A stretch of DNA of 63,304 bases from Candidatus Segatella intestinihominis (GTDB lineage Bacteria; Bacteroidota; Bacteroidia; Bacteroidales; Bacteroidaceae). The notes under the pieces were generated by a model, which was not told the DNA's origin, did no database searches, and saw only the letters and a program-made list of their open reading frames with translations. Location: assembly GCA_900548535.1 (NCBI GenBank), contig URLG01000004.1, positions 1 to 63,304 of the forward strand. The letters run 5' to 3'. This document shows positions 24,269 to 33,316 of the stretch, piece by piece (position 1 is the stretch's first letter; every line of letters starts with the position of its first letter). Position numbers and translations under genes: made by a program.

Positions 24269-25393
24269 TTATTCTTCATTATCACTGGTAGGGAACTCCA
24301 TCAGATATGCCTTGATGAAGCCATCTATCTTGCCATCCATCACGCCATCCACATAGGATGTCTGATAGTTGGTACGATGGTCTTTCACTCGGCGGTCGTC
24401 GAAGACATAACTTCTTATCTGGCTTCCCCACTCTATCTTCTTCTTGCCTGCCTCTATCTTAGCCTTTGCCTCCAATCGCTTCTTCATGGCGCGGTCATAG
24501 AGTTGGCTCTTCAAGAGCAGCAATGCTTTGGCACGGTTCTTTGGCTGGTCGCGAGTCTCGGTATTCTCGATGAGGATTTCCTCTTCCTCGCCTGTATCTG
24601 GGTCGGTATACCAATAACGCAAGCGGACACCAGACTCCACCTTGTTCACGTTCTGACCACCCGCACCACTGGAGCGGAAGGTATCCCAAGAGAGTTTGGC
24701 TGGGTCTACATATACCTCGATGGTATCATCCACCAATGGAGTGACGAAGACACTGGCGAAACTGGTCATGCGCTTGCCCTGCGCATTGAATGGTGACACA
24801 CGTACCAGGCGATGCACACCATTCTCACTCTTCAGGTAACCGTAAGCATACTCGCCACCCTCGATGGTCATCGTAACGCTCTTGATGCCTGCCTCATCAC
24901 CTTCCTGCATATCGGTGATGGTAACCTTATAGCCGTGAGCCTCAGCCCAACGCATATACATACGCATCAGCATGGATGCCCAGTCCTGGCTCTCGGTGCC
25001 ACCAGCACCAGAGTTGATCTTAAGCACGCAGTCCATTGGGTCTTCCTTCTGGCGCAGCATGTTCTTCAGCTCCAGGTCTTCGATAGCCTTGATAGCCTTG
25101 GCGTAGTCATCATCCACCTCCTGCTCGGTTACCATATCTTCCTTATAATAGTCGAAGGCAAGCTGAAGTTCGTCGGCATAGAGGCGCACTGCCTTGTAGC
25201 CATCGAGCCACTTCTGGATGCTCTTCACCTTCTTCATCTGCTCCTGTGCATACTTTGGGTCTTCCCAAAAGTCAGGAGCCTGGGTGCGGAGCTGCTCCTC
25301 TTCAAATTCTACTTTCTTCTGGTCTATATTGAGATAGCGATGCAGAGCCTCTGCTCTATCCATCACATCTTTCAACTGGTCGGCTGTAATCAT
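24269..25393 (-). CDS. prfB: Peptide chain release factor 2
   Basis: Ends translation at UGA and UAA stop codons. The 374-residue product carries the RF2 specificity tripeptide SPF (LVRVSPFNAQGKR) and the catalytic GGQ (SSGAGGQNVNKVESGVR). Most bacteria carry an in-frame UGA after about codon 25 that needs a +1 frameshift. Here the same point reads RYLNIDQKK (codons CTC AAT ATA), so the frame is continuous and that feedback is absent. A perfect 38-bp inverted repeat ends 2 bases before the start codon. Confidence 0.96.
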   Translation of the reverse strand: MITADQLKDVMDRAEALHRYLNIDQKKVEFEEEQLRTQAPDFWEDPKYAQEQMKKVKSIQKWLDGYKAVRLYADELQLAFDYYKEDMVTEQEVDDDYAKAIKAIEDLELKNMLRQKEDPMDCVLKINSGAGGTESQDWASMLMRMYMRWAEAHGYKVTITDMQEGDEAGIKSVTMTIEGGEYAYGYLKSENGVHRLVRVSPFNAQGKRMTSFASVFVTPLVDDTIEVYVDPAKLSWDTFRSSGAGGQNVNKVESGVRLRYWYTDPDTGEEEEILIENTETRDQPKNRAKALLLLKSQLYDRAMKKRLEAKAKIEAGKKKIEWGSQIRSYVFDDRRVKDHRTNYQTSYVDGVMDGKIDGFIKAYLMEFPTSDNEE

Positions 25394-25395
25394 TA

Positions 25396-25533
25396 ACTTT
25401 GAACTTTGAATTTTGAACTTTGAACTTTATGATTACTTTGAACTTCATCTTTATCCCCTCCAACTATATGATAAGAGTCATCATCATAAAGAGTTATCAT
25501 AAAGTTCAAAGTTCAAAATTCAAAGTTCAAAGT
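25396..25533. repeat. Perfect 38-bp inverted repeat before prfB
   Basis: Left arm 25396-25433 and right arm 25496-25533 are exact complements around a 62-base spacer. Each arm is built of a 7-base unit (ACTTTGA, variants ATTTTGA and ACTTTAT). In the prfB transcript the stem ends 2 bases before the ATG and starts 7 bases after the upstream ligase stop. The unit resembles AACTTTGAACTTTGAA-type intergenic repeats that I recall from Bacteroidota genomes. Confidence 0.9.
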
Positions 25534-25540
25534 AAAACCA

Positions 25541-27349
25541 TTACTCCTCATACATCTGCTCTATCTCCTTCTGATAGTTCTTGTTGATGATCGGACGACG
25601 AATCTTGAGGGTATTCGTCAGCTCGCCCGATTCCATCGAGAAGTGATGAGCCAAGAGGGTGATACGCTTGATCTGCTCATAGTAAGCCAAGTGCTGCTGG
25701 AGTATCTGAATACGATCCAGCAACATTTTCTGCACCTTCTCATTGGCGCACAGGTCCTCACGACTCTGGAAGGCGATGTGGTTCTCGCGCGCCCAGTCCT
25801 CTACCAAGCGGAATTCTGGTACGATGAGCGCAGACACAAACTTGCGCTGGTCGGCAATGACAGCCACCTGGTCGATGAACTTATCCACCAAGAGCAATGA
25901 CTCCACCTGCTGCGGAGCGATATACTTACCATTAGAGGTCTTAAACAAGTCCTTGATGCGCTCGGTCAGGTACAACTCGCCATCTTTCAGATAGCCAGCA
26001 TCTCCTGTATGGAAGAAGCCATCCTCATCGAAAGCCTTGGCATTGGTGGTATCACGGTGATAGTAACCCTTGGTGATGGTAGGGCCCTTGAGCAGAATCT
26101 CATTGTCCTCACCTATCTTTATCTGGATGCTAGAGATAGGACGACCCACCGAACCGATGGTATATTTCTTGTCGAGATGATCGCAAGATACAGTGGCAAG
26201 ACTCTCAGTCAAGCCATAACCTACTATCATTCCGATACCAATGGCATGAACAAACTCCTCCACCTCTGGGCTTACGTAGGCGCCTGCCGTTGGGAAAATG
26301 TTAGAATTCTCCAAGCCCAATTGCTTGCGCACCATGCTCAAGATGGTCTTGTTGATAACCTTATATTGCAGTTCAAGCGTCAGTGGAGGGCGCTTGCCAT
26401 TGGCGATGTACTCGATGTTGCGCTTTCTGCCCACTGCCAATGCGTGATAGAAGAGCTTCTTCTGGATAGGACTGGCATCATCCATCTTAGCTTTCACGGC
26501 AATGTACACCTTTTCCCAGAATCTTGGCACACTGCTCATAGATGTTGGATGTACCTCGCGCATACTCTCCTGTATCTCATGAGGATAGGTATTGATAAAG
26601 AGCTGGGCACCCTTAGTAAGACTCAGATATGCCCATCCACGCTCAAAGATATGAGTGAAAGGCAAGAAGTCGATCACTCTATCCTTTTCAGTAATAGGCA
26701 CACACTCTCCATTCGCCTTCAATGCCGCATAATACTGGCCATAAGTCAGCATCACGCCCTTGCTATCGCCTGTAGTTCCGCTGGTATAAAGAATGTTGGC
26801 AAGGTCGTCCATGCTCGCCTGTTTGTAGAGTTCTTCTACTTCCGTCTGGCGAGGCAGATTCTCTCCCAAGGCTAGGAAGTCCTTGTAGTAAAGGGCTGCT
26901 GGGTCATGGGTACTAATGCGCACGCTGGAATCGAAGATGATGATACGCTCCAACGACGGACAGAGGGCGAACACACGATGAGCCTTGTCATACTGCTCCT
27001 GTTCGCCAACAAAGAGGAAGCGAACCTGGGCATCATTGATCATATATTGTATCTGCTGCTCGCTACTGGTGGCATAGAAAGGGATAGAAGTAACCCTCAC
27101 ACCATATGCACCGAAGTCAGTGTATAGATAATGTACGCAGTTTTGAGAGAAGACAGCAATCTTGTCTTGTGGTTTGGCGCCGAGATTCAACAGGGCGTTG
27201 CTCACTTGTTTCACTCTCAGTGAGAACTGATTCCATGAAACGGTCTGCCACTGATCACTACCAAACTTCTTGAAGGTAAGCGCTGGCTTTTCACCCCATT
27301 TCTTTGCGAGGTCGTGAATCAGAACCGAAAGATGACTATTAATTTGCAT
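25541..27349 (-). CDS. Long-chain fatty acid-CoA ligase (AMP-forming)
   Basis: Activates fatty acids to acyl-CoA through an acyl-adenylate. The 602-residue product has the AMP-binding P-loop ILYTSGTTGDSKGVMLTY, the motif VGYGLTESLATVS, the hinge and Asp motif GFFHTGDAGYL with LTERIKDLFKTSNGKYIAP, and a helical C-terminal subdomain as in eukaryote-like long-chain synthetases. I start at the ATG at 27349 (MQINSHLSVL); an in-frame ATG at 27415 would add 22 residues without family character. The promoter at 27441-27471 allows either. Confidence 0.92.
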   Translation of the reverse strand: MQINSHLSVLIHDLAKKWGEKPALTFKKFGSDQWQTVSWNQFSLRVKQVSNALLNLGAKPQDKIAVFSQNCVHYLYTDFGAYGVRVTSIPFYATSSEQQIQYMINDAQVRFLFVGEQEQYDKAHRVFALCPSLERIIIFDSSVRISTHDPAALYYKDFLALGENLPRQTEVEELYKQASMDDLANILYTSGTTGDSKGVMLTYGQYYAALKANGECVPITEKDRVIDFLPFTHIFERGWAYLSLTKGAQLFINTYPHEIQESMREVHPTSMSSVPRFWEKVYIAVKAKMDDASPIQKKLFYHALAVGRKRNIEYIANGKRPPLTLELQYKVINKTILSMVRKQLGLENSNIFPTAGAYVSPEVEEFVHAIGIGMIVGYGLTESLATVSCDHLDKKYTIGSVGRPISSIQIKIGEDNEILLKGPTITKGYYHRDTTNAKAFDEDGFFHTGDAGYLKDGELYLTERIKDLFKTSNGKYIAPQQVESLLLVDKFIDQVAVIADQRKFVSALIVPEFRLVEDWARENHIAFQSREDLCANEKVQKMLLDRIQILQQHLAYYEQIKRITLLAHHFSMESGELTNTLKIRRPIINKNYQKEIEQMYEE

Positions 27350-27440
27350 AAGCTTATATTTATAAATATGACTGCACAGAAAATGCAAACGAGCACAATG
27401 AAAGTTTGCTTTCAAATTGTCGAGTGCAGCTTTTCTGATG

Positions 27441-27471
27441 CAAAGATAATAGAAATCGTAGACAAAACAAA
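27441..27471 (-). promoter_or_regulatory. Promoter of the acyl-CoA ligase gene
   Basis: On the minus strand TTTG (27471-27468), 19 bases, then TATCTTTG (27448-27441). Strong consensus match, divergent from the ArgE-like gene. Confidence 0.75.
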
Positions 27472-27512
27472 ATAAAATGGCAGTTTTTCCACTTTATGTG
27501 CTCTTTTTTTCG

Positions 27513-27520
27513 TAACTTTG
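27513..27520 (+). promoter_or_regulatory. -7 box of the ArgE-like gene
   Basis: TAACTTTG, a perfect TAnnTTTG, 28 bases before the start codon. The -33 region is T-rich without an exact TTTG. Confidence 0.6.
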
Positions 27521-27547
27521 CCCACGATATAAGAAATATAAGAGATT

Positions 27548-28627
27548 ATGATGACACAAGAAGAATATGTAAGTGATGCCTTGGAGCTGCTGAAAAAGCT
27601 CATTGCCACCCCATCGGTGAGCCGCAATGAGAAGGATGCAGCCGACATCATGGAAGAAACCATTCGCTGCTACGGCTTCGAACCTCATCGTGAGGCTAAC
27701 AACGTTTGGATCATCAACCCTCACTTCAATGAGAGCCGACCTACCCTCCTGCTCAACGCTCATATCGACACCGTGAAGCCTGTTGCCTCATGGCAGCGAG
27801 CCCCATTCCATCCGGGCATTGAGCCATCAGAACAAGACGGAGATATTCTCTACGGACTGGGCAGCAACGATTGTGGAGGCGGTCTATGTTCACTGCTCCA
27901 GATGTTTCGTATGCTCACCGAGAAGCCTCAACAGTATAATCTCATCTATCTGGCATCAGCCGAGGAAGAGGTTTCGGGCAAGGATGGCATCAGCCGTGCA
28001 TTGCCTCTCCTGCCTCACATTGACCTTGCCATCGTGGGCGAGCCTACGGGCATGAATCCTGCCGTAGCCGAGAAGGGACTGATGGTACTGGATGTCATCG
28101 CTCACGGCAAGAGTGGACATGCTGCCAGAAACGAGGGAGTGAACGCCATCTACGAGGCTCTGGATGACATGCGATGGATCAGAGACTACAAGTTTGAGAA
28201 GGTAAGCGAGTTCCTGGGCCCTACCAAGATGACTCTGACCGTGGTGAATGCCGGCACCCAGCACAATGTGATACCCGATAAGTGTACGATGCTCGTGGAC
28301 ATTCGCACCAACGAGTTTTATGACAACGAGGAGGTGTACAAGTTCATCTGCCAGCATCTCAAGAGCGAATGCAAGGCGCATAGTTTCCGCCTCAAGTCCT
28401 CACGCATCGACCCAGAGCATCCTCTCATCAAGAAGTGCGTACAGATGGGCATGAAGCCATTCGGCAGTCCTACACTGAGCGACCAAGCCCTGATGTCATT
28501 CCCATCTTTCAAATTAGGTCCGGGCGAATCTTCCCGCTCTCATTCCGCTGATGAATTCATCAAGATTAGTGAGATTCGTGATGCCATCGCCAAATATACA
28601 GAGCTCCTTGATGGTGCCAACATATAG
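27548..28627 (+). CDS. argE: M20-family metallo-deacylase, ArgE-like
   Basis: A 359-residue zinc peptidase-fold enzyme of the M20 family, probably removing the N-acyl group from ornithine or citrulline in arginine synthesis. Metal ligands and catalytic residues appear in order: LNAHIDTV (His, Asp), GLGSNDCGGG (bridging Asp), SAEEEVSGKDG (catalytic Glu pair), VGEPTG and a C-terminal GPGESSRSHSADEF (His). The dimerisation lid lies at about residues 180-280. Bacteroidota use succinylated or acetylated intermediates, so the acyl group is uncertain; DapE-type activity is the main alternative. A second ATG directly follows the first. Confidence 0.72.
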   Translation: MMTQEEYVSDALELLKKLIATPSVSRNEKDAADIMEETIRCYGFEPHREANNVWIINPHFNESRPTLLLNAHIDTVKPVASWQRAPFHPGIEPSEQDGDILYGLGSNDCGGGLCSLLQMFRMLTEKPQQYNLIYLASAEEEVSGKDGISRALPLLPHIDLAIVGEPTGMNPAVAEKGLMVLDVIAHGKSGHAARNEGVNAIYEALDDMRWIRDYKFEKVSEFLGPTKMTLTVVNAGTQHNVIPDKCTMLVDIRTNEFYDNEEVYKFICQHLKSECKAHSFRLKSSRIDPEHPLIKKCVQMGMKPFGSPTLSDQALMSFPSFKLGPGESSRSHSADEFIKISEIRDAIAKYTELLDGANI

Positions 28628-28651
28628 GATAAATTGCATTATATATATAAG

Positions 28652-28691
28652 ATAAAAGGTGTGCCCGCTGCTAAGCGGGCACACCTTTTAT
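28652..28691. terminator. Bidirectional terminator
   Basis: An 18-bp perfect stem (28652-28669 with 28674-28691) with loop GCTA. A- and T-tracts at both ends serve the convergent argE-like and EnvC-like genes. Confidence 0.9.
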
Positions 28692-28698
28692 GGTTATT

Positions 28699-30474
28699 TT
28701 ATCTTCCCAACCAAGCCTCTGGGTTGAGCTTTGCTGTTTCCTTGCGAAGCTGGAACTGGAGGATGTTATCGGTTCCCACGGCACCAAGTGCCTGACGGGT
28801 ACTAACCTTCTGTCCCTTATGCACACTAACCGACTTCAGGTTACAGTATACGGAGATGTAGGCGCCATGACGAACCAAGACATTCCACATGCCACCATAG
28901 CCAAAGACGGCACTCACCTCACCATCGTAGATGCTGCGAGCCACGCAGCCCGGCTTTCCTTGGATATTGATACCCTTATTATCGAGCGTTACGCCCTTCA
29001 AGCCCTGTACATTATACTGACCGAAATGGCTTACCACACGATAGGTGCCGCTGATAGGCATAGGCAGGCGACCACGGTTGGCCTCAAATCCGCCATTCAG
29101 CATACGGTCTACCGAGCTCAAGGTAGAAGCCTCTTGCGCCTCCTTCTTGGCAGCGGCTATCTCACGCGTATTGCGCTCCTCATCAGCTTTCGCCTTCAAT
29201 TCGGCAGCTTGGCGATCAGCCTCAGCCTTCTTGGCAGCCTGTTCCGCAGCGGCCTGGCGGGCTGCTTGTTCCGCAGCGGCACGCTGGGCAGCCTCGGCAG
29301 CAGCACGGGCACGAGCTTGCTCCTTGGCTTTAGCCTTTGCCTCAGCTTGGGCAGCGGCTTCGGCTTGCGCCTTACGGGCAGCCTCTTGTGCCAGTCTTGC
29401 CTCTTCGGCAGCCTTGCGGCGAGCAGCTTCAGCGGCAGCCTCACGAGCCTTTGCCTCGGCTATACGGCGGGCATTCTCTCTGGCGGCAGCCTCGGCAGCG
29501 GCTTTTTTGCGAGCCAATTCCGCTGCACGCTTCTTGGCGGCAGCAGCGGCGGCAGCCTTGCGCCGAGCTTCAGCAGCGGCACGGGCACGAGCCTTGGCCA
29601 CTTCCTGGGCTATCAGTCGGTCTATCTGGGCATTGATGGCGGCATCCTTCTGGCGCTGGTCATCTATCACTGCCTGAATGGTCTTCTGCTGCTTCTGCAA
29701 TCCTTGCACCATCACCTGCTGCTCTGTCTGCTTGCCCTCGAGCACAGTCTTTTCTTGCTTACCTTTATATAATAGGTTGTTCTTATGTCCCTTGACGGTT
29801 TGCAACTGCTGGTGCTTGTCGTTCACCTGTCTCTGCTTGGCCTTTACAGCCTCACCCTGCACCTTCTGATAAGAAGAATACTGGCGAATAAAGGAGAGAC
29901 GTCGATACATCTGGGTCAGATTCTTGGCGCTGAAGATAAACATCAGCTTGTCCTGTACCGTGTGATGGCGACTCATATAGCGCATGGAGCGGATATACTT
30001 GTTCTTGCGATCTTGCAATTGCTGCTGCAAGGTCTTGAGCTGCGCCTGCAAGATGCCGATATTGCCATCAATATGGTGAATGTCTTTCTGGATACCATCT
30101 ATCTTCTTCTGGCTTTGGTCTATCTCACCATTCAGCACCATCAGGTCGTTCAAGCGTTTCTTCACATCAGCCTTGTTTCGTTGCAAGGCCTGTTCCTGCT
30201 CTCTGATTTTCTTTTGGATAGAGGCACGCTGTCCCTGCAAGCCTCGGATGGAGGCATTGCTATAGGTGGCAGCCTTCTTCTCTGCCTTGGTAGGGGCCTT
30301 GGAGGCTGCCTTGCCTGCTGGTTTGGCTGTAGTTTTTCGGGCAGTTTTTCGGGCAGTCTGCTTCTTAGATTTTGATACGGCAGTCTTAGCCGCTGGCTTC
30401 TTCTGCGTCTTCTTCTGGGCAAAAGGAGCGAGCGAGAACGTCATCGCCAAAATAAATAATAGTATTCGTTTCAT
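28699..30474 (-). CDS. EnvC-like coiled-coil protein with degenerate LytM (M23) domain
   Basis: A 591-residue exported protein. After the signal (LAMTFSLAPFAQ) comes a Lys/Ala-rich basic segment (residues 20-70), an EnvC-type coiled coil (about 75-290) and a very Ala-rich charged helix (about 295-450). The last 125 residues form a LytM-fold domain. The zinc ligands are missing: the HxGxD site reads DNKGIN and the HxH site reads LQFQLRK, while VRHGAYISVY is kept. It is therefore probably not a peptidase but an activator of cell-wall amidases, as EnvC is in Proteobacteria. It is the last gene after dut, TPR and DUF4292; its ATG overlaps the previous stop by one base. Confidence 0.88.
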   Translation of the reverse strand: MKRILLFILAMTFSLAPFAQKKTQKKPAAKTAVSKSKKQTARKTARKTTAKPAGKAASKAPTKAEKKAATYSNASIRGLQGQRASIQKKIREQEQALQRNKADVKKRLNDLMVLNGEIDQSQKKIDGIQKDIHHIDGNIGILQAQLKTLQQQLQDRKNKYIRSMRYMSRHHTVQDKLMFIFSAKNLTQMYRRLSFIRQYSSYQKVQGEAVKAKQRQVNDKHQQLQTVKGHKNNLLYKGKQEKTVLEGKQTEQQVMVQGLQKQQKTIQAVIDDQRQKDAAINAQIDRLIAQEVAKARARAAAEARRKAAAAAAAKKRAAELARKKAAAEAAARENARRIAEAKAREAAAEAARRKAAEEARLAQEAARKAQAEAAAQAEAKAKAKEQARARAAAEAAQRAAAEQAARQAAAEQAAKKAEADRQAAELKAKADEERNTREIAAAKKEAQEASTLSSVDRMLNGGFEANRGRLPMPISGTYRVVSHFGQYNVQGLKGVTLDNKGINIQGKPGCVARSIYDGEVSAVFGYGGMWNVLVRHGAYISVYCNLKSVSVHKGQKVSTRQALGAVGTDNILQFQLRKETAKLNPEAWLGR

Positions 30475-31385
30475 TACATGTTCATAAGTTTGCCAAGTAC
30501 ATCCTCAGGTGATACTTGTTTGTATTTGCTAGAAATCTCCGACTGCGCATTCCAGTTGCTGTCGGTCTTCACGTCGTTCATTTCCATATTCATCTTGATC
30601 TCTCGTTGCTTGCCATCAACGGTGGCTGAGAGGGTGAGATGCTGAGAAGCTGGGAAGAGCTTTACGCCTACATTCTTGAAGTTGGCATACTGGATATTAG
30701 CGGTAGATGCACCCGAGCGTGAGTCCTTATACATCACGTTGGCCTCGGTGATGCGACCCGTAGAGCGACTTGCCTTCCAGGTATAGCTCATATTGCCATA
30801 TTTGATGATTACCGGTACATTTTCGCCGGTTTCATCGAGATTTGCGTCAAACTTCTTCAAGTCTGACTCCGATACTTTCTGCACGCCTGGCACCAGCAAC
30901 TGATTCCAGAACAATGATTGGAGCGAATAGAAGTTGATGCCCTGCTTCTTGAGGAAATCCACCTGCGTATAGTCTGCCTTGATATATTCCTTGTGCAAGC
31001 GGTCGATGATGAGCACATAGTTAGGGGTAAACTCCAGTCTGCCTACCTCTGTACCGAGGATAGGAATAAAGAGCTGGATGCGAATCACCTCGTCCTTGCG
31101 CATGTGCAGGGAGCCTGGCACGGTGATATCCTTGCCGCCCATCTGCAGATTGAACGACATATTGCCCACGATATTCTTGGCGTAAACCTGATTATCCGAT
31201 ACTTTCTGCACGAAGGTCAACTTCTTGATAGCTTCGCTCTGCTGAGCGCCCGTTGCCTTGGTTTCCTTGCTAGCCACGGGCTTACCTGTAGTAGCGCTGC
31301 CCTGAGCCATCTTGCTCGTACCACAAGAAGCCAAGAGCAAGAGGGAGCAAACGGCTGCGCCCATCAACATCTTATTCTTTTTCAT
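30474..31385 (-). CDS. DUF4292 lipoprotein
   Basis: A 303-residue lipoprotein (lipobox LLLLASCGTSK) that I place in the DUF4292 family of Bacteroidota. The mature part is predicted mostly beta, with MSFNLQMGGKDITVPGSLHMRKDE and LFIPILGTEVGRLEFTPN recalling LolA/LolB-like half-barrels that handle lipids or lipoproteins. The function is not established. Its ATG overlaps the TPR gene stop by 4 bases, so translation is likely coupled. Confidence 0.82.
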   Translation of the reverse strand: MKKNKMLMGAAVCSLLLLASCGTSKMAQGSATTGKPVASKETKATGAQQSEAIKKLTFVQKVSDNQVYAKNIVGNMSFNLQMGGKDITVPGSLHMRKDEVIRIQLFIPILGTEVGRLEFTPNYVLIIDRLHKEYIKADYTQVDFLKKQGINFYSLQSLFWNQLLVPGVQKVSESDLKKFDANLDETGENVPVIIKYGNMSYTWKASRSTGRITEANVMYKDSRSGASTANIQYANFKNVGVKLFPASQHLTLSATVDGKQREIKMNMEMNDVKTDSNWNAQSEISSKYKQVSPEDVLGKLMNM

Positions 31386-33244
31386 CTTTTTCTACCTTTC
31401 TTATTATTCTGTTTCTGTACCTTCTGAGGTGCCGCAGGAGATTGTTTCCTCTTCAGCTCCTCTTCGGAGATATATTGCTTGTTCTTGATTTTCCATTCCA
31501 GAAGGGCTGTTTGATGATCATCATCGTAGGCCTGCTTCCAATATTCCACGGCTTCATCGATCATTCCATTCATGGCGTAGATGTCGCCCGCATGTTCCAA
31601 AACGGTACTATTATTCTCGGTGGAATCGCGGTTTTTGAGGGCTGCATCTATGTAAGTCTTGGCGTCAGCATAGCGTTCTTCCTTGAAGAGAATCCAGGCG
31701 TAGGTGTCCAGATAAGTACCATTGTTTGGTTCCACCTTGATGGTCTTGTAGCTCATGGACTCCGCCTTGTGCAGATCCATACCATCTTCACTCATATAGT
31801 ATGCGTAATTATTGAGTGCCATCATGTTGTCGTCCTTCCATTGCAGGCAAGAGTCGTAAGAGGCAAAGGCGGATGCCTTGTCGCCACGAGCATGATAGAT
31901 GTCGCCCATCACAGCATAAAGGTCGGACACCAAGTCGGCTGAGGACTGGGCATTGACCTGAGCCACGCCACTACGGAACTCATCAAGTGCCTTATCCTCA
32001 TTTTTCTTTTGATAATATGCCATTCCACCGAAGTAATAGAACACCATTTCCTCTGGATTGTACTGATGGGCAGCCTCTGACTGTGTTACCACGGCATCGT
32101 ATTTCTTCTGATTCCACAGTGTCTGAATCAGCTGAATGCGGGCATTGGCGTTATCTGGCGCCAACTGTATCACCTTCTCATAGGCAGAAATGATGCTATC
32201 GGCTGGCATTTTCTTCAAACTCATATAGGAAGCTCTCAACTCTGCTATGTCGGCTGATGGCTGAGGTACATTGAGCACTCGGTCAAAGAGGGCGATGACT
32301 TGGGTGGAATCGCCACCATGGCTCTCATTCTCCTGGATGTAAGAGCGGAACATCATCACCTTGGTCTCCAAATCGGTCTTCTTACCAAGCAATATCTGGT
32401 CTAGCATTCGATGTGCCTCTGCACTGTCGTTCACCGCGTTATAATAATCATAGAGCGACATCTGGGCATAAGAGTTGTCGGGCTCTTCCTTCAGCACATC
32501 CATAAAGAGCTTATATGCCTCCTTGCTGCGGTCGTGCTGCATCAGCCAGTTGCCAAGCATGGTCTTATAGTTCATGTCGAGCGGATGCTCATCGCTCAGC
32601 GACTTCAATTCCTGATAGGCAGCCTTCTTGTCATTCATCAACTCGTATGTGCGCATCTTTGAGAGGGTTAGCTGTTCGCTTTCTCCCTCCTCTGTCTCCA
32701 GTCGGGAGATGGTATTGAGCAGCATCGAATAGTTCTTTTGCTGCTGATAGAGCTGAGTCAGGATGCGCAGGGCATCGGTATTGTTATGATTGTGAGCATA
32801 GAGCTGCTCATAAGCATCCACAGCCTTGTCATACTGCTGATTACCAATATAATATTGTGCCTGATGCTCAGCATAGGTCTGGTTATCGGGATTCAGGTCG
32901 ATGGCTTTCTGCATGTAGGCAGCAGCTAGCGAGTCTTGCCCCATCTGCGGATAGTAGAGCGAGAGATAGAAATAAGGGGCAGCGGCTGCTGGATCTATCT
33001 GGCGGGCATGCTCAAAGAGATCGAAGGCAGCTGAATAGTTGCCTGCGGCATGTTGACGAGCTGCCTCGTAGAAACAATAATTGAAGCGCTTTCGATCGTT
33101 AGGTGCCAAGGTGTCTTGCTGCTGAACCACAGCCTTGGCTAGCGGACTCGCTTTCTTCTTACGAGCCAACGAAGGCAATGCCATCGAGCCTATCAGCACC
33201 AGCATAATTGCCCATCCTGCACTTCTCATCTGTATTTTCACCAT
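31382..33244 (-). CDS. Exported TPR-repeat protein
   Basis: A 620-residue protein with a signal peptide (MLVLIGSMALPSLARKKK) and TPR repeats through almost the whole length (examples AAPYFYLSLYYPQMGQDSLA, YDKAVDAYEQLYAHN, ALNNYAYYMSEDG). It should be a periplasmic or membrane-bound scaffold. It overlaps the DUF4292 lipoprotein gene by 4 bases and is followed by the EnvC-like gene, suggesting a joint role in envelope assembly. The C-terminal tail is basic. No catalytic domain is seen. Confidence 0.88.
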   Translation of the reverse strand: MVKIQMRSAGWAIMLVLIGSMALPSLARKKKASPLAKAVVQQQDTLAPNDRKRFNYCFYEAARQHAAGNYSAAFDLFEHARQIDPAAAAPYFYLSLYYPQMGQDSLAAAYMQKAIDLNPDNQTYAEHQAQYYIGNQQYDKAVDAYEQLYAHNHNNTDALRILTQLYQQQKNYSMLLNTISRLETEEGESEQLTLSKMRTYELMNDKKAAYQELKSLSDEHPLDMNYKTMLGNWLMQHDRSKEAYKLFMDVLKEEPDNSYAQMSLYDYYNAVNDSAEAHRMLDQILLGKKTDLETKVMMFRSYIQENESHGGDSTQVIALFDRVLNVPQPSADIAELRASYMSLKKMPADSIISAYEKVIQLAPDNANARIQLIQTLWNQKKYDAVVTQSEAAHQYNPEEMVFYYFGGMAYYQKKNEDKALDEFRSGVAQVNAQSSADLVSDLYAVMGDIYHARGDKASAFASYDSCLQWKDDNMMALNNYAYYMSEDGMDLHKAESMSYKTIKVEPNNGTYLDTYAWILFKEERYADAKTYIDAALKNRDSTENNSTVLEHAGDIYAMNGMIDEAVEYWKQAYDDDHQTALLEWKIKNKQYISEEELKRKQSPAAPQKVQKQNNKKGRKR

Positions 33245-33316
33245 TATTTCCTTTCTCTAAGAATTTACTAATATTTTACTGAATGATTTTTCGATGAAAT
33301 CGGCCATTTTGGCAGA

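Noticed and set aside
25330..25393. Programmed frameshift in prfB
   Set aside because: No in-frame UGA is present; the reading frame is continuous from the ATG.
28699..30474. Active M23 endopeptidase
   Set aside because: The zinc-binding His and Asp residues are replaced at both motifs.
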